Of a stretch of DNA of 23,413 nt, positions 8,101-15,297 are shown in pieces (position 1 is the stretch's first letter; every line of letters begins with the position of its first letter). The notes under the pieces are model-generated. The model did no database searches. It was given only the letters and a program-made list of their open reading frames with translations, and had not been told where the DNA came from. Position numbers and translations under genes: made by a program. This DNA comes from CAYNTG01 sp964400105 (GTDB taxonomy: Bacteria; UBP14; UBA6098), in contig CAYNTG010000030.1 in the NCBI GenBank assembly GCA_964400105.1, positions 1 to 23,413 on the forward strand, read 5' to 3'.

Positions 8101-11099
8101 CGATATAGCCGCCACTTCTCGCTGGTTCCATCGATATATGAGCGCGTTCCCGGCACCTCGAATTCGTCGCTGGAAAGATCGATCGTGAATTCAAAATAGT
8201 TATTGTATCGGTCGAGAAAATCGTTGCCGTTCAAATCCTCCGTGTCGGGCTTATTTCCCCCCTCCGGGTCGCGAGCGTTCTCCTCCGTGCCGTTGATACG
8301 AGAGTAGTTTTCAGGATCGTCGGGATCCCAATCCCAGTTATCGTTATTCGGATCGTTGGAGCCGTTATATCCCGGTTCGAGATTGTCCGGAAGACCATCG
8401 ATACCGACATCTTCCTCGGTCGTAAGTATCCCGTCGCGGATGCCGTTGATCGGTTCGTCCTCGGAATCGATCTCGTCGTTATCGTTGATATCCTCGTCGA
8501 TCGATCCGAAATCGAAATGGAGTTTTCCATCGTTGCCGCGCACCCATACCTCGAGGAACATCGACCTGCTTTGGTCTTGATAACCCGAAGCGACATAGCG
8601 CATTACGCCGCCCCATGCATCGGTGGTGTGAACCCCGGAGGTATCATTTATGCTCAAAACGAGGACATTGGTCTTCGAGTCCTCCGTCGCGACCTCCTTG
8701 TTCGGCCATATCTCTTTGACATTTACCTTATCGGTGGGGTTATACCAGATGATCCTTCCCCGGTTCTCCTGGGTCTTCTCCAACGGCGACGATGAAAGGC
8801 GCCATATAGTCCTTCGCACCTCGATCGAGAATATGTTTCGCACGCCCTCGAAATCGTCGATATATGCCTCGTTTTTTGTATTTGGATTTCCGATAACCTG
8901 CGCGACCTCGGCGGTAAAGAGGATTCTCGACGGTCTGTCGGTATGAACCAGCGGGATAGCATCGACCAGAGAAGTGAGAACTGGAACCTCGTAATCGAGT
9001 CTGAGGTCGGTGTCCCAAATAAAAGAGCGCGATGGCTCACGTCCCACGCGCGGGCGATTTTCGGCGCTGGTCGTAGATTTATATAGCACGGTTCCGCCGA
9101 GCCAGCTATTCTCGCCGAATCGATACTCGGCCCGTGTGCCGAGAAGCGCTTTTTGTTCGGGCATGAAGAACGGTTCATAATCGAAATCGATGTTCAGATC
9201 GACGTTCGGATTGAGCGCTTCATCGGTGAGGAATGTGATCTGTCCGATCTGGTAGTCCACGCGGTAATCGATGCCCTTCTGAAGTTTTCTTCCTCCGAGC
9301 TTGACGATCTCCGATCCCTCCATGATGTTGAATTTGCCGAGGCTCATAGGATTTTGGCGCGAGCCGGTTTTCACCCGTATGACATATTTGTGATCGGAGT
9401 TTATCTCCGACGATGACGTGCTGTTATACATCGCAGAATTTCGCCCTGTATTCGCGCCGAAAAAGAGCTGGCTCTCCTCGATATCCGAAGGGTCGAATGG
9501 ATGAAGCACCGGAAAAACGAGAAATCCCTGGCCGATGTCGAAACGCGTTCGATCTACAATTCCATCGGGATTCGCATTGCCGTATTGATCCACCTTATCG
9601 AGGCAGAAAACCTCCACCAAAGGAAGTGGCGGCGACTGCGTTGTATCGGATGTGATGTTGTTATTTACCGGCGAAAGGAATATCTCCACCTCGATATTAT
9701 CTGGATCGAGGCCCGACGAGCCGAGGGAATATATGTTGCGCCATGTATTGTCCCAGCATGGGTTTTCGGGAAGCATGTTGGGCGGTCGAATGAGATTCAG
9801 GAACGTCGTCGAGTCCGTTCCAACATCATAGCCAACAGAATCCAAACCGCCGACGGCGTCCCGAATGATATATTGACACGCAATGCCGTAATCGCTGCGA
9901 AGCGTGTTATACCCGACCATCCGAAACCACCCCTGTGTTCGGACGATCTGGTATTCCTGCTGATCGACAATATGAAAAAAGCCGATATGTCCGATGTTCT
10001 CGATGAATGTCTCGCCGGGATGTGGCATCGCCTCGCCCTTGATGGCGTTCATCGAAATGTTATTCGATGTATTTCGATCGTCGATATAGAATTTGAATTC
10101 GATAATCGAGTCGCCAATATCGAGGCCCGAACCGAGAAGCTCGTTGACGAATTCCTCTTCGATCCAAAAGTAGGTTAGATCGCGGTATCCGAAATCGTCG
10201 ATCTCCGTCGGTTGCACAGAAGACCGCCCACTGATGGTTGTGCTTTCGTGCTGCCCCTTTTCCTGACTGCCGATAACGGTGAGCGATAGGTCGCCTATTT
10301 GGAATTGGCTTTTTATGCCGAAAAGGCCCTCGACACGCTCGGAATAACCCACGAATGTCGCGCCGGGAAGAGATAGATTCGTGTTGCCAGCCTCGATCTT
10401 CTGGATGATATCGTCCTCGGTGCCCTTATATGAGATATTTATCGTGTTTTCGAGATCGGTCTCCCGCTTGGAATCCTGATCGATAGTGACGTTTATTTTC
10501 GAACCTATCGTGCCGGTTATGGTAAATCGGCTTTCCTGTTCCATCTGCAGGCTTGGGAACTTGCTCTGGTTCGGTCCCAAAACTTGCCCGGAATACCACT
10601 CGCTTCGCCCGGAAAGTGTGATTCGCTCGTATCCGGTGAGCGATAGGCCGGCGCCACCTTCGCCGATAACGTCGCGCACGCTCTTCGGAAATGAGATCGG
10701 TATCTCGAACGACAACCCTGACCTTTTCGATTTGGCCAACTCCTTGGCTCCCTCCCATGCCTGACCACGCCAATAGCTGTTTTCGATATAGAGCATGAAC
10801 TCCTCGATGGGAATTACTCGAGGGGCATACGCCTGTCTATCGAGAACCCATTCCTCGACGACGACGAGGCCGATATCCCAATAGACCGTAGCCGTATATC
10901 GATGGTTCAGGCTCTCGAAACTCAGCAGAGAAAGCGTGCTGTCGCGTGATGTGAAGTCGTAGTAATCGGGAACGAACCGGCCTTCGAGTGGAAGAAAATA
11001 GCGCCCGCTCTGTTCAAGCGATAGATTAACTCCCTGTCCGTAAATGAGTGAAACGCATACGGATAGAAAAATAAAAACATATTTAGAAAATCCCTTTAT
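5151..11099 (-). CDS. sprA: SprA/Sov-type type IX secretion outer-membrane translocon
   Basis: A 1982-residue protein if read from an ATA at 11097-11099 (1881 if from the first ATG at 10796). SprA (Sov) is the very large outer-membrane barrel through which type IX substrates cross. Features seen: a signal peptide (KYVFIFLSVCVSLIYG) just after the ATA; repeated strand-rich blocks such as LSLTGYERITLSGRSEWY and GSKINVTIDQDSKRE; a Tyr/Trp/Asn-rich barrel throughout; and an extremely acidic Asp/Asn stretch at about residues 865-960 (EDVGIDGLPD, DTEDLNGNDFLDRYNNY) that is characteristic of SprA and may bind calcium. It ends VGIWVELKF, a good terminal barrel strand. It is shorter than the roughly 2400-2500 residues of Flavobacterium and Porphyromonas homologues. 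No ATG, GTG or TTG occurs in frame before 10796, yet the upstream reading is clearly coding. AGAGGA lies 6 bases before the ATA. Confidence 0.93.
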   Translation of the reverse strand: MKGFSKYVFIFLSVCVSLIYGQGVNLSLEQSGRYFLPLEGRFVPDYYDFTSRDSTLSLLSFESLNHRYTATVYWDIGLVVVEEWVLDRQAYAPRVIPIEEFMLYIENSYWRGQAWEGAKELAKSKRSGLSFEIPISFPKSVRDVIGEGGAGLSLTGYERITLSGRSEWYSGQVLGPNQSKFPSLQMEQESRFTITGTIGSKINVTIDQDSKRETDLENTINISYKGTEDDIIQKIEAGNTNLSLPGATFVGYSERVEGLFGIKSQFQIGDLSLTVIGSQEKGQHESTTISGRSSVQPTEIDDFGYRDLTYFWIEEEFVNELLGSGLDIGDSIIEFKFYIDDRNTSNNISMNAIKGEAMPHPGETFIENIGHIGFFHIVDQQEYQIVRTQGWFRMVGYNTLRSDYGIACQYIIRDAVGGLDSVGYDVGTDSTTFLNLIRPPNMLPENPCWDNTWRNIYSLGSSGLDPDNIEVEIFLSPVNNNITSDTTQSPPLPLVEVFCLDKVDQYGNANPDGIVDRTRFDIGQGFLVFPVLHPFDPSDIEESQLFFGANTGRNSAMYNSTSSSEINSDHKYVIRVKTGSRQNPMSLGKFNIMEGSEIVKLGGRKLQKGIDYRVDYQIGQITFLTDEALNPNVDLNIDFDYEPFFMPEQKALLGTRAEYRFGENSWLGGTVLYKSTTSAENRPRVGREPSRSFIWDTDLRLDYEVPVLTSLVDAIPLVHTDRPSRILFTAEVAQVIGNPNTKNEAYIDDFEGVRNIFSIEVRRTIWRLSSSPLEKTQENRGRIIWYNPTDKVNVKEIWPNKEVATEDSKTNVLVLSINDTSGVHTTDAWGGVMRYVASGYQDQSRSMFLEVWVRGNDGKLHFDFGSIDEDINDNDEIDSEDEPINGIRDGILTTEEDVGIDGLPDNLEPGYNGSNDPNNDNWDWDPDDPENYSRINGTEENARDPEGGNKPDTEDLNGNDFLDRYNNYFEFTIDLSSDEFEVPGTRSYIDGTSEKWRLYRIPVQDSTFTLVPDGKVYRRKEIGAPNWQQIKYIRLWADNIEDSTKVWIAQMDLVGNKWEEDSKELEVTTKNTHEDADYFSPPSVSGERSVTTGIMSQEQSLVLVFEDVKGGDTLLTSCTTFGSEYMNLTLYNQLEMWVYLNEDVSDDSVMFIYRMGRDQYNMYEFRTFLQPGWEDDNKVVIDFSVITAFKDQVFTSLADTISSNDMDRVMDLENGSFYAIRGSPTLTDIRYFEIGIANPYPYRPISGEIWCDELKVTDVRKEPGWAERSSFTINFADLMDLNGSIERKDSEFHNLNEQVGSGATSTSGGVSVKFNTHKFAPDSWGLSLPLSLNFGQTVSVPRLKTGSDISVPDSLRDEETTRTKQYSVNVTQRLSPKNPGLLVGLTLARLSHSASGGQRIEKSPNYPENISQDWNVRQSYDITPDKKWNVHLTKWLFGNRKIEVDSIPEKSDSGEVDIKDFKTEKGFSTAGRDSTEVPGFLDWELNLAPTALRFETSAAARIQKRTDRYGSATRSNEKTLDHTTTFNTNIIDPITTGFTLRMKRDIGDSAHFRWRHPISIGSPLTKSITENVRFSPTWTKWLTQSYEFTSTYSENTDPQRYTDQFGNVDVSRTYRVSMGLRWRELTKLLGDTGTPSARDPRKPRTWERDTLDLDEDNAAQTPDKKSGLSQAIGSAAGLLDRFDDVQFDWQRDDRRGLPNLASRPSTAYQLGFTTDPGVPTVVGSTGVTSQIESRTISDNTTIRTGMRLPMDISASLKYNYRSSQQYSTNNTKDTQLSFPDLTVNWNGLGKYFFFPKLASNVRTNAHYVHEKKKSYQSGDLVTRSKKHDLSPLVSMSIGWKFGLNTDYSTNWRDQKDYRYSTINTSVTHSSEITHKATASYNLRGSKGIKLPIFGTIQFENSLQLSLSVQNTSRKNETWSVGYEDDIARTQDISEWSITPSANYSFSRNIQGGMEMKWIDTKDNKLGKVHHVRDVGIWVELKF

Positions 11100-11105
11100 T
11101 GCCGA

Positions 11106-11111
11106 TCCTCT
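11106..11111 (-). promoter_or_regulatory. ribosome binding site that points to an ATA start for sprA
   Basis: On the minus strand AGAGGA is followed by six bases and then ATA AAG GGA TTT, where the predicted signal peptide begins. The in-frame stop that bounds the frame is a TGA at about 11142-11144. Between that TGA and the ATG at 10796 every codon was read, and none is ATG, GTG or TTG. Confidence 0.5.
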
Positions 11112-11157
11112 ACCGTAAAGTTGCTTATCTATATAAAAATTTCATTGTCGATTTACC

Positions 11158-11185
11158 TTGACGTTCATTTTTTTTACACTAAATT
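11158..11185 (+). promoter_or_regulatory. candidate promoter for the SPFH gene
   Basis: TTGACG (11158-11163), a 16-base spacer and TAAATT (11180-11185). The expected start is near 11192, giving a leader of about 37 bases that contains AAGGAG before the GTG start. The same -10 word and spacing occur before nadB. Confidence 0.4.
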
Positions 11186-11228
11186 CACAAACACTAAGGT
11201 AATCAAACACATTAAAAAAGGAGAAATC

Positions 11229-11987
11229 GTGTCCTTAACAGCTTATGTAATTCTCGCTTTCTTCGTCGTAATCGTCCTTGCGAGCATGATCCGTATCCTC
11301 AAGGAATACGAGCGCGGCGTCATCTTCCGCCTCGGCCGTGTAATCGGCTACAAAGGCCCCGGCCTCATCCTACTCATCCCGGTCATAGACAAGATGGTTC
11401 GCGTCTCCCTTCGCACCATCGTAATGGATGTCCCTTCGCAGGACGTTATTACCAAAGACAACGTTTCGGTCAAGGTTAACGCGGTCGTTTATTTCCGCGT
11501 GCTCGATCCGCAAAATGCCATCATCGAGATCGAAAATTATCTCTATGCCACGAGCCAGCTTGCCCAAACGACGCTTCGTAGCGTCCTCGGCGAAAGCGAT
11601 CTCGACGATCTGCTTTCCGAGCGCGACAAGATCAACCAACAGCTTCAGGAGATCATCGACCGCGCAACCGATCCATGGGGGATAAAGGTTTCCATGGTCG
11701 AGATCAAGCATGTCGATCTTCCGACCGAGATGCAGCGTGCGATGGCCGCCCAAGCCGAAGCCGAACGCGAACGCCGCGCAAAGGTTATCGCAGCCGAGGG
11801 CGAATTCCAGGCCTCGACGCGGCTTTCCGAAGCCGCAGAGATTCTCTCGAAAAATCCGGCAGCCATTCAACTGCGATATCTTCAAACCCTTAATACAATC
11901 GCTGCAGAGAACAATTCGACCACGATCTTCCCGATCCCTATGGACTTTTTCAACATTTTCACAAGGCACGATAAAGACGAAGGATAG
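11229..11987 (+). CDS. slipin/stomatin-like SPFH (Band 7) membrane protein
   Basis: A 252-residue protein starting at GTG 11229, preceded by AAGGAG (11218-11223) five bases away. The frame is open back to 11121, but the extension is not protein-like and covers the divergent promoter region. An N-terminal membrane helix (AYVILAFFVVIVLASMI) is followed by EYERGVIFRLGRV, the classic stomatin/slipin opening, then the Band 7 domain (PSQDVITKDNVSVKVNAVVYFRV). The C-terminal part has the Ala/Glu/Arg-rich helix AAQAEAERERRAKVIAAEGE and the conserved NPAAIQLRYLQTL. Slipins form membrane scaffolds and are often paired with an NfeD protease or regulator; no NfeD gene is adjacent here. It is divergent from sprA, so regulation could be shared, and it is convergent with the transglutaminase gene across a terminator. 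Confidence 0.95.
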   Translation: MSLTAYVILAFFVVIVLASMIRILKEYERGVIFRLGRVIGYKGPGLILLIPVIDKMVRVSLRTIVMDVPSQDVITKDNVSVKVNAVVYFRVLDPQNAIIEIENYLYATSQLAQTTLRSVLGESDLDDLLSERDKINQQLQEIIDRATDPWGIKVSMVEIKHVDLPTEMQRAMAAQAEAERERRAKVIAAEGEFQASTRLSEAAEILSKNPAAIQLRYLQTLNTIAAENNSTTIFPIPMDFFNIFTRHDKDEG

Positions 11988-12010
11988 TTAGCAGTAAATG
12001 TGCCATAGGT

Positions 12011-12060
12011 TTAAAAAATGGCGGTGGTTATCGATCGATAACCACCGCCTAAATTTATCC
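12011..12060. terminator. bidirectional Rho-independent terminator
   Basis: A perfect 30-base palindrome at 12020-12049 (GGCGGTGGTTATCGA and its exact complement) lies between convergent genes. A run of six A (12013-12018) on its left gives U6 for the minus-strand transcript. On its right TAAATTTATCCGTTTT gives a weaker U-rich tail for the plus strand. It is placed to end both the SPFH gene and the transglutaminase gene. Confidence 0.85.
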
Positions 12061-12068
12061 GTTTTCGA

Positions 12069-14159
12069 TTATATCGATCGTTTTATGAAGATTCTATTCT
12101 TCGCATATTGACCGACCATTTGGCAGAATGATTTATATGCCGAATAATCCCCGTGCGGGACTACCCGTTTTTCGAGGCGGTATGTATCCTCGAAAACGAT
12201 GCGACCATCCTCGACGGTGAAGCTGGCCCGATAACTCGCATAATCGATGTCGAGTTCGATATTCTCCGGCACGAACTCGACGCTGCAGCCCTCTGGAAGG
12301 TCGAAGACCACGCGGTGGGATATCTGTTTCGGCGCGGTGTATTCGATATCGAACTGCCTTTCCACGAGCGAAACCTCCTCGAATGTGTATTCGCTTTCCA
12401 GTCCGGGTATCTTCAGTATCCACAGATCGCCGGCGGTCGTTGGATACGATGGCGTTTCGAGCTTCAAAACCTCTTTAAACGGCACGGAAAGCTCCTCCAC
12501 GCCAGGAAGGTCCCACTCCGTAACCATCGATCCCGGAATGATGTAGCTCATCCAGTCTTGAAGGATAGCCCCGCGACGCTCGGCCTGTTGGTTTTCCCAA
12601 AATCCGCGATAACCGGCCTCCCAGCTGCCGGTAAAGCTCGCCGTATAATCGGCGAACATCGTGCCGTTTTCGTCCAGCGTCGCGATGATATCTATGTGAT
12701 TTGCGTTATCCTCGGGCGGGGGAGTAGTCGTGTATCCCCATTCGCGGCAAAGGGCGCAGACATAGGTAACTCCCGAATCGTCTTCGCGGAAATAGGGATA
12801 TTTGTGCGTCGTAGAGGTCGCGTCGAGAAAAACCTTCTCCCCATCGACGATAGCCAGAGTGATGGCATGGTTCCCCGAAAGATCGGGAATCTCCCGCGTG
12901 ATCTCATCCTTGTCGTTGGTCATTATGATGATCGGATATGCCTCGACGCCGATCTCGCGGAGCATCGTTGCAAAAAGTATCGATTTGTCGGTGCAATCAC
13001 CGTATTTCTGCTGAAATGTCAATTCGGCGGCATGGCCTGTCTGTCCGCTCGAAACCGACGCCTTGATGCTGATATAATGAATCTCGCGCTGAACCCATTC
13101 ATACACCCTATCGATAGAATCGGCCATATCGACGGCTCCCTCGACGATCTCGGCAACCTTCGCCTCGATCTCCGGCGTCGCGGCCATCCGGGTCTCCTGC
13201 AATCCGCCGAGCCAATCGTAGATATAGTCCCAGTCCGAGAAAAGGCTCGCATCGAATCGCGGAACGACATCGCCCCAGGACGGCATTTGCGGCTCCTCGA
13301 AAACGGGCGGAATATCCTCAATAAGCCACTCATAAATCCGCGTCGAGTCGGTCTCGAAGATACTCGGAGATCGATTGCCATCCGGCCAGTTATAATTCTT
13401 ATAGTTCAGCGCCTTGCCCTTCGGAAGGATAACGGTGCAGCGGCTCTCGACCACCGGGATGTCGTCCTGAAAGTAAAATCCAGGCGAGTAGAAATTCTTG
13501 TCGAACGGGTTATACGTCTCTATCTCGAAGATGTATTCCACTATCGTGCCGACCGCTACCTGCGGGAATGTCGCGGAAAAAACCTTGCCGTAGCTGAAGA
13601 ATACTCCTGCCTCCGTCGATGGGTCGGTGATCGTGTAATCGGTGGTGTCCCACCACGCCTCTGTGCCGTCAGGGAGGATGGTGCGCTCGAATAGTATCCT
13701 AACTCGAGTTCGTCCCTCCTCGAAACCCAGTGGTCGCTGGCCCCATTCGAGGTTGCTCGATTTCAATATCTTTCCCGCGAAATGATAGCGATATGTGCGC
13801 GAACCGTCCTCACGAAGGCTAAAGGTTCCGCGATCGACGATATGGATACCGCCGGCATCGGGGTAATCCTTCGCCATCTGCCCGGCCTTTTCGATCAGGT
13901 AATCCTTATCCGCCGCAAGCTCGATTCCGGAGACCGGAGCATGGCTTGCCGCCGTCGTTTCGACGGGCTTTTTCGCCGCATCGAATGTCAGGCTGAAAAC
14001 CTCGCTTCGCGGTATATTTCGTCCATCGATAGAAAAATTTTCGCCATCGAAAGTCGCCACATCGCCCTTATCGCTTTCGCCGTTATGGAGCGCAATTAAA
14101 TCGCCCATCGCAACGGAAGCGAGCAAAATAAGAAGCGTTATAAAAATGATATTTTTCAA
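12069..14159 (-). CDS. secreted DUF3857 / transglutaminase-like protein
   Basis: A 696-residue protein starting at TTG 14159. GGAGG (14164-14168) lies just upstream, inside the longer open frame that begins at 14171, so it decides this start. A Sec signal peptide (MKNIIFITLLILLASVAMG) is followed by a region of about 90 residues, then the DUF3857 beta-domain (about 105-330; LPDGTEAWWDTTDYTI, VGTIVEYIFEIETY). A transglutaminase-core cysteine-protease-like domain (about 345-460) has its catalytic residues in place: Cys389 in KYGDCTDKSIL, His431 in SGNHAITL and Asp446 in KVFLDAT. The last 230 residues are beta-rich. Such proteins are common in the periplasm of FCB bacteria; substrates are mostly unknown, possibly peptide cross-links or amide hydrolysis. 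It ends at the bidirectional terminator. Confidence 0.9.
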   Translation of the reverse strand: MKNIIFITLLILLASVAMGDLIALHNGESDKGDVATFDGENFSIDGRNIPRSEVFSLTFDAAKKPVETTAASHAPVSGIELAADKDYLIEKAGQMAKDYPDAGGIHIVDRGTFSLREDGSRTYRYHFAGKILKSSNLEWGQRPLGFEEGRTRVRILFERTILPDGTEAWWDTTDYTITDPSTEAGVFFSYGKVFSATFPQVAVGTIVEYIFEIETYNPFDKNFYSPGFYFQDDIPVVESRCTVILPKGKALNYKNYNWPDGNRSPSIFETDSTRIYEWLIEDIPPVFEEPQMPSWGDVVPRFDASLFSDWDYIYDWLGGLQETRMAATPEIEAKVAEIVEGAVDMADSIDRVYEWVQREIHYISIKASVSSGQTGHAAELTFQQKYGDCTDKSILFATMLREIGVEAYPIIIMTNDKDEITREIPDLSGNHAITLAIVDGEKVFLDATSTTHKYPYFREDDSGVTYVCALCREWGYTTTPPPEDNANHIDIIATLDENGTMFADYTASFTGSWEAGYRGFWENQQAERRGAILQDWMSYIIPGSMVTEWDLPGVEELSVPFKEVLKLETPSYPTTAGDLWILKIPGLESEYTFEEVSLVERQFDIEYTAPKQISHRVVFDLPEGCSVEFVPENIELDIDYASYRASFTVEDGRIVFEDTYRLEKRVVPHGDYSAYKSFCQMVGQYAKNRIFIKRSI

Positions 14160-14185
14160 GGTTCCTCCCAATTAAGATTTGAAAC

Positions 14186-14214
14186 AAGTTATTAATTATT
14201 GTATTTGGAGTCAA
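14186..14214 (-). promoter_or_regulatory. candidate promoter for the transglutaminase gene
   Basis: On the minus strand TTGACT (14209-14214), a 17-base A/T-rich spacer and TAACTT (14186-14191). Transcription would begin near 14179, about 20 bases before the TTG start, leaving room for the GGAGG. Confidence 0.5.
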
Positions 14215-14327
14215 GCAGTATGAGTATCCATCGGCGAAAAACCGCAGCGATTCCGTGCTATCGTTGAAAATGTTCATGCAGTAAATATGGACTGAATGGA
14301 ATCACGAAAACTCGAAGGCGGAATCAC

Positions 14328-14361
14328 AAATGAAAAATATTGACAGGCATAACTATCTGTC
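14328..14361 (-). terminator. possible weak terminator after the EF-hand/PPC lipoprotein
   Basis: On the minus strand GACAG (14361-14357) pairs with CTGTC (14346-14342) around a 10-base loop and is followed by AATATTTTTC. The stem is only 5 bp, so it is weak. The rest of the 247-base intergenic region (14160-14406) holds the transglutaminase promoter and nothing else recognisable. Confidence 0.35.
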
Positions 14362-14406
14362 CTTCAAGCTTTTATCCACAATTAGTTATTTAATCGTATG
14401 AGGTGG

Positions 14407-15225
14407 CTATTCGATATTTATCGAAAGCTCGTAGCTGCTCGCATAATCCACCGATGCCGCGAGCACGATGAACTCCTCGCCGCGATATACAGAGCGATAT
14501 ATCCTCTCCGGGCCGAGGCCGTCGGTTGTGGCGCTTTCGAGAACGGAATAACCGCTTCCATCGTAGATGAAAAGGTCGAGATCGGCGCTCGCCGACCAAT
14601 ATAGCTCGACGATCATATATCCGTCCCAGACGCTCTTGAATCGGTATAAATCGAGGTCTCCATCGTATTGATCGGGTGGAGTGAATCCGCCGAAGCTGAC
14701 GTCGCCGTCGATATGGGCTGCATGGATTATGTCCAGGTCCTGTGCGAGGAATGCGTCGTCGTTCGGCTCGAATTCAAAGTGATTTGTGTCCGGGAAATCG
14801 CCGTAGAGCGGGACGTTGAAGTAATCGACATGTCCAAACGAGGAGAATACAATAGCATCGCTCGATCCGAAAATCCCGTCGTGGTTGCCGTCGCGGAAAC
14901 CGTAGTAATCCGGCGAAAAAACGGGCGGAGTCGATGCTTCGACCCCATAATTTCCAAAATCGAATCCGACGAATTCATATCTGCCGGTGAAATCTGGATG
15001 GACCGAATCGACGCGCGCCATTCCACCGCTCTGAAACTCGACGAGATAGACGCGGATATCGGTCGTCGAGACGCCGCTCAGCTCGTCGAAATTTATCGAA
15101 CCGGCGATGAGGTTCTCCGTAGCCGACGGGCCGATGCCATCAGAGCAGGCGAGGAGAAATAAGATTACCGCGAGAGTCGGAAGAAACAAAAATAAACCAA
15201 CGGATTTGTATCGCATTATTTTCAT
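14407..15225 (-). CDS. lipoprotein with EF-hand-like loop and PPC-like domain
   Basis: A 272-residue protein (269 if the second ATG at 15216 is used; neither has a clear ribosome binding site). A lipoprotein signal peptide ends in FLLAC (Cys27). Residues 40-105 look like a small beta-sandwich of the carboxypeptidase-regulatory/transthyretin type (TGRYEFVGFDFGNYGVEA). DGNHDGIFGSSD (112-123) matches an EF-hand/dockerin calcium loop. Residues 152-270 resemble the bacterial pre-peptidase C-terminal (PPC) domain: EPNDDAFLAQDLD, then DGDLDLYRF, SADLDLFIYDGSG and a closing beta-strand. No catalytic domain is present, so it is more likely a binding or scaffold protein on the cell surface. It stands alone between trpS and the transglutaminase gene. 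Confidence 0.82.
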   Translation of the reverse strand: MKIMRYKSVGLFLFLPTLAVILFLLACSDGIGPSATENLIAGSINFDELSGVSTTDIRVYLVEFQSGGMARVDSVHPDFTGRYEFVGFDFGNYGVEASTPPVFSPDYYGFRDGNHDGIFGSSDAIVFSSFGHVDYFNVPLYGDFPDTNHFEFEPNDDAFLAQDLDIIHAAHIDGDVSFGGFTPPDQYDGDLDLYRFKSVWDGYMIVELYWSASADLDLFIYDGSGYSVLESATTDGLGPERIYRSVYRGEEFIVLAASVDYASSYELSINIE

Positions 15226-15249
15226 GTGATATTTTCAAACGAAAAAATT

Positions 15250-15278
15250 AAAATAATTCCAACCCACTTATGACACAA
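15250..15278 (-). promoter_or_regulatory. weak candidate promoter for the PPC lipoprotein
   Basis: On the minus strand TTGTGT (15273-15278), a 17-base spacer and TATTTT (15250-15255). The -35 is poor, but the -10 word matches the one upstream of smg. The leader would be about 18 bases long and lacks a Shine-Dalgarno sequence. Confidence 0.28.
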
Positions 15279-15297
15279 TATTAAGTAAATCCCATAA

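Noticed and set aside
8230..8510. Asp/Asn-rich low-complexity segment of sprA as a possible separate or inserted gene
   Set aside because: Acidic segments with EDVGIDGLPD and DTEDLNGNDF are a normal part of SprA proteins; the frame is continuous.
9501..10178. 225-codon open frame opposite sprA
   Set aside because: Antisense of clear SprA coding sequence; Arg/His/Cys-rich translation with no recognisable domain.
11121..11228. N-terminal extension of the SPFH protein from a TTG codon
   Set aside because: It would cover the candidate promoter and the AAGGAG site; the slipin family begins with the membrane helix just after the GTG at 11229.
12153..13694. 513-codon open frame opposite the transglutaminase gene
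   Set aside because: Antisense shadow caused by codon bias; the minus-strand gene has a signal peptide, a catalytic triad and a ribosome binding site.
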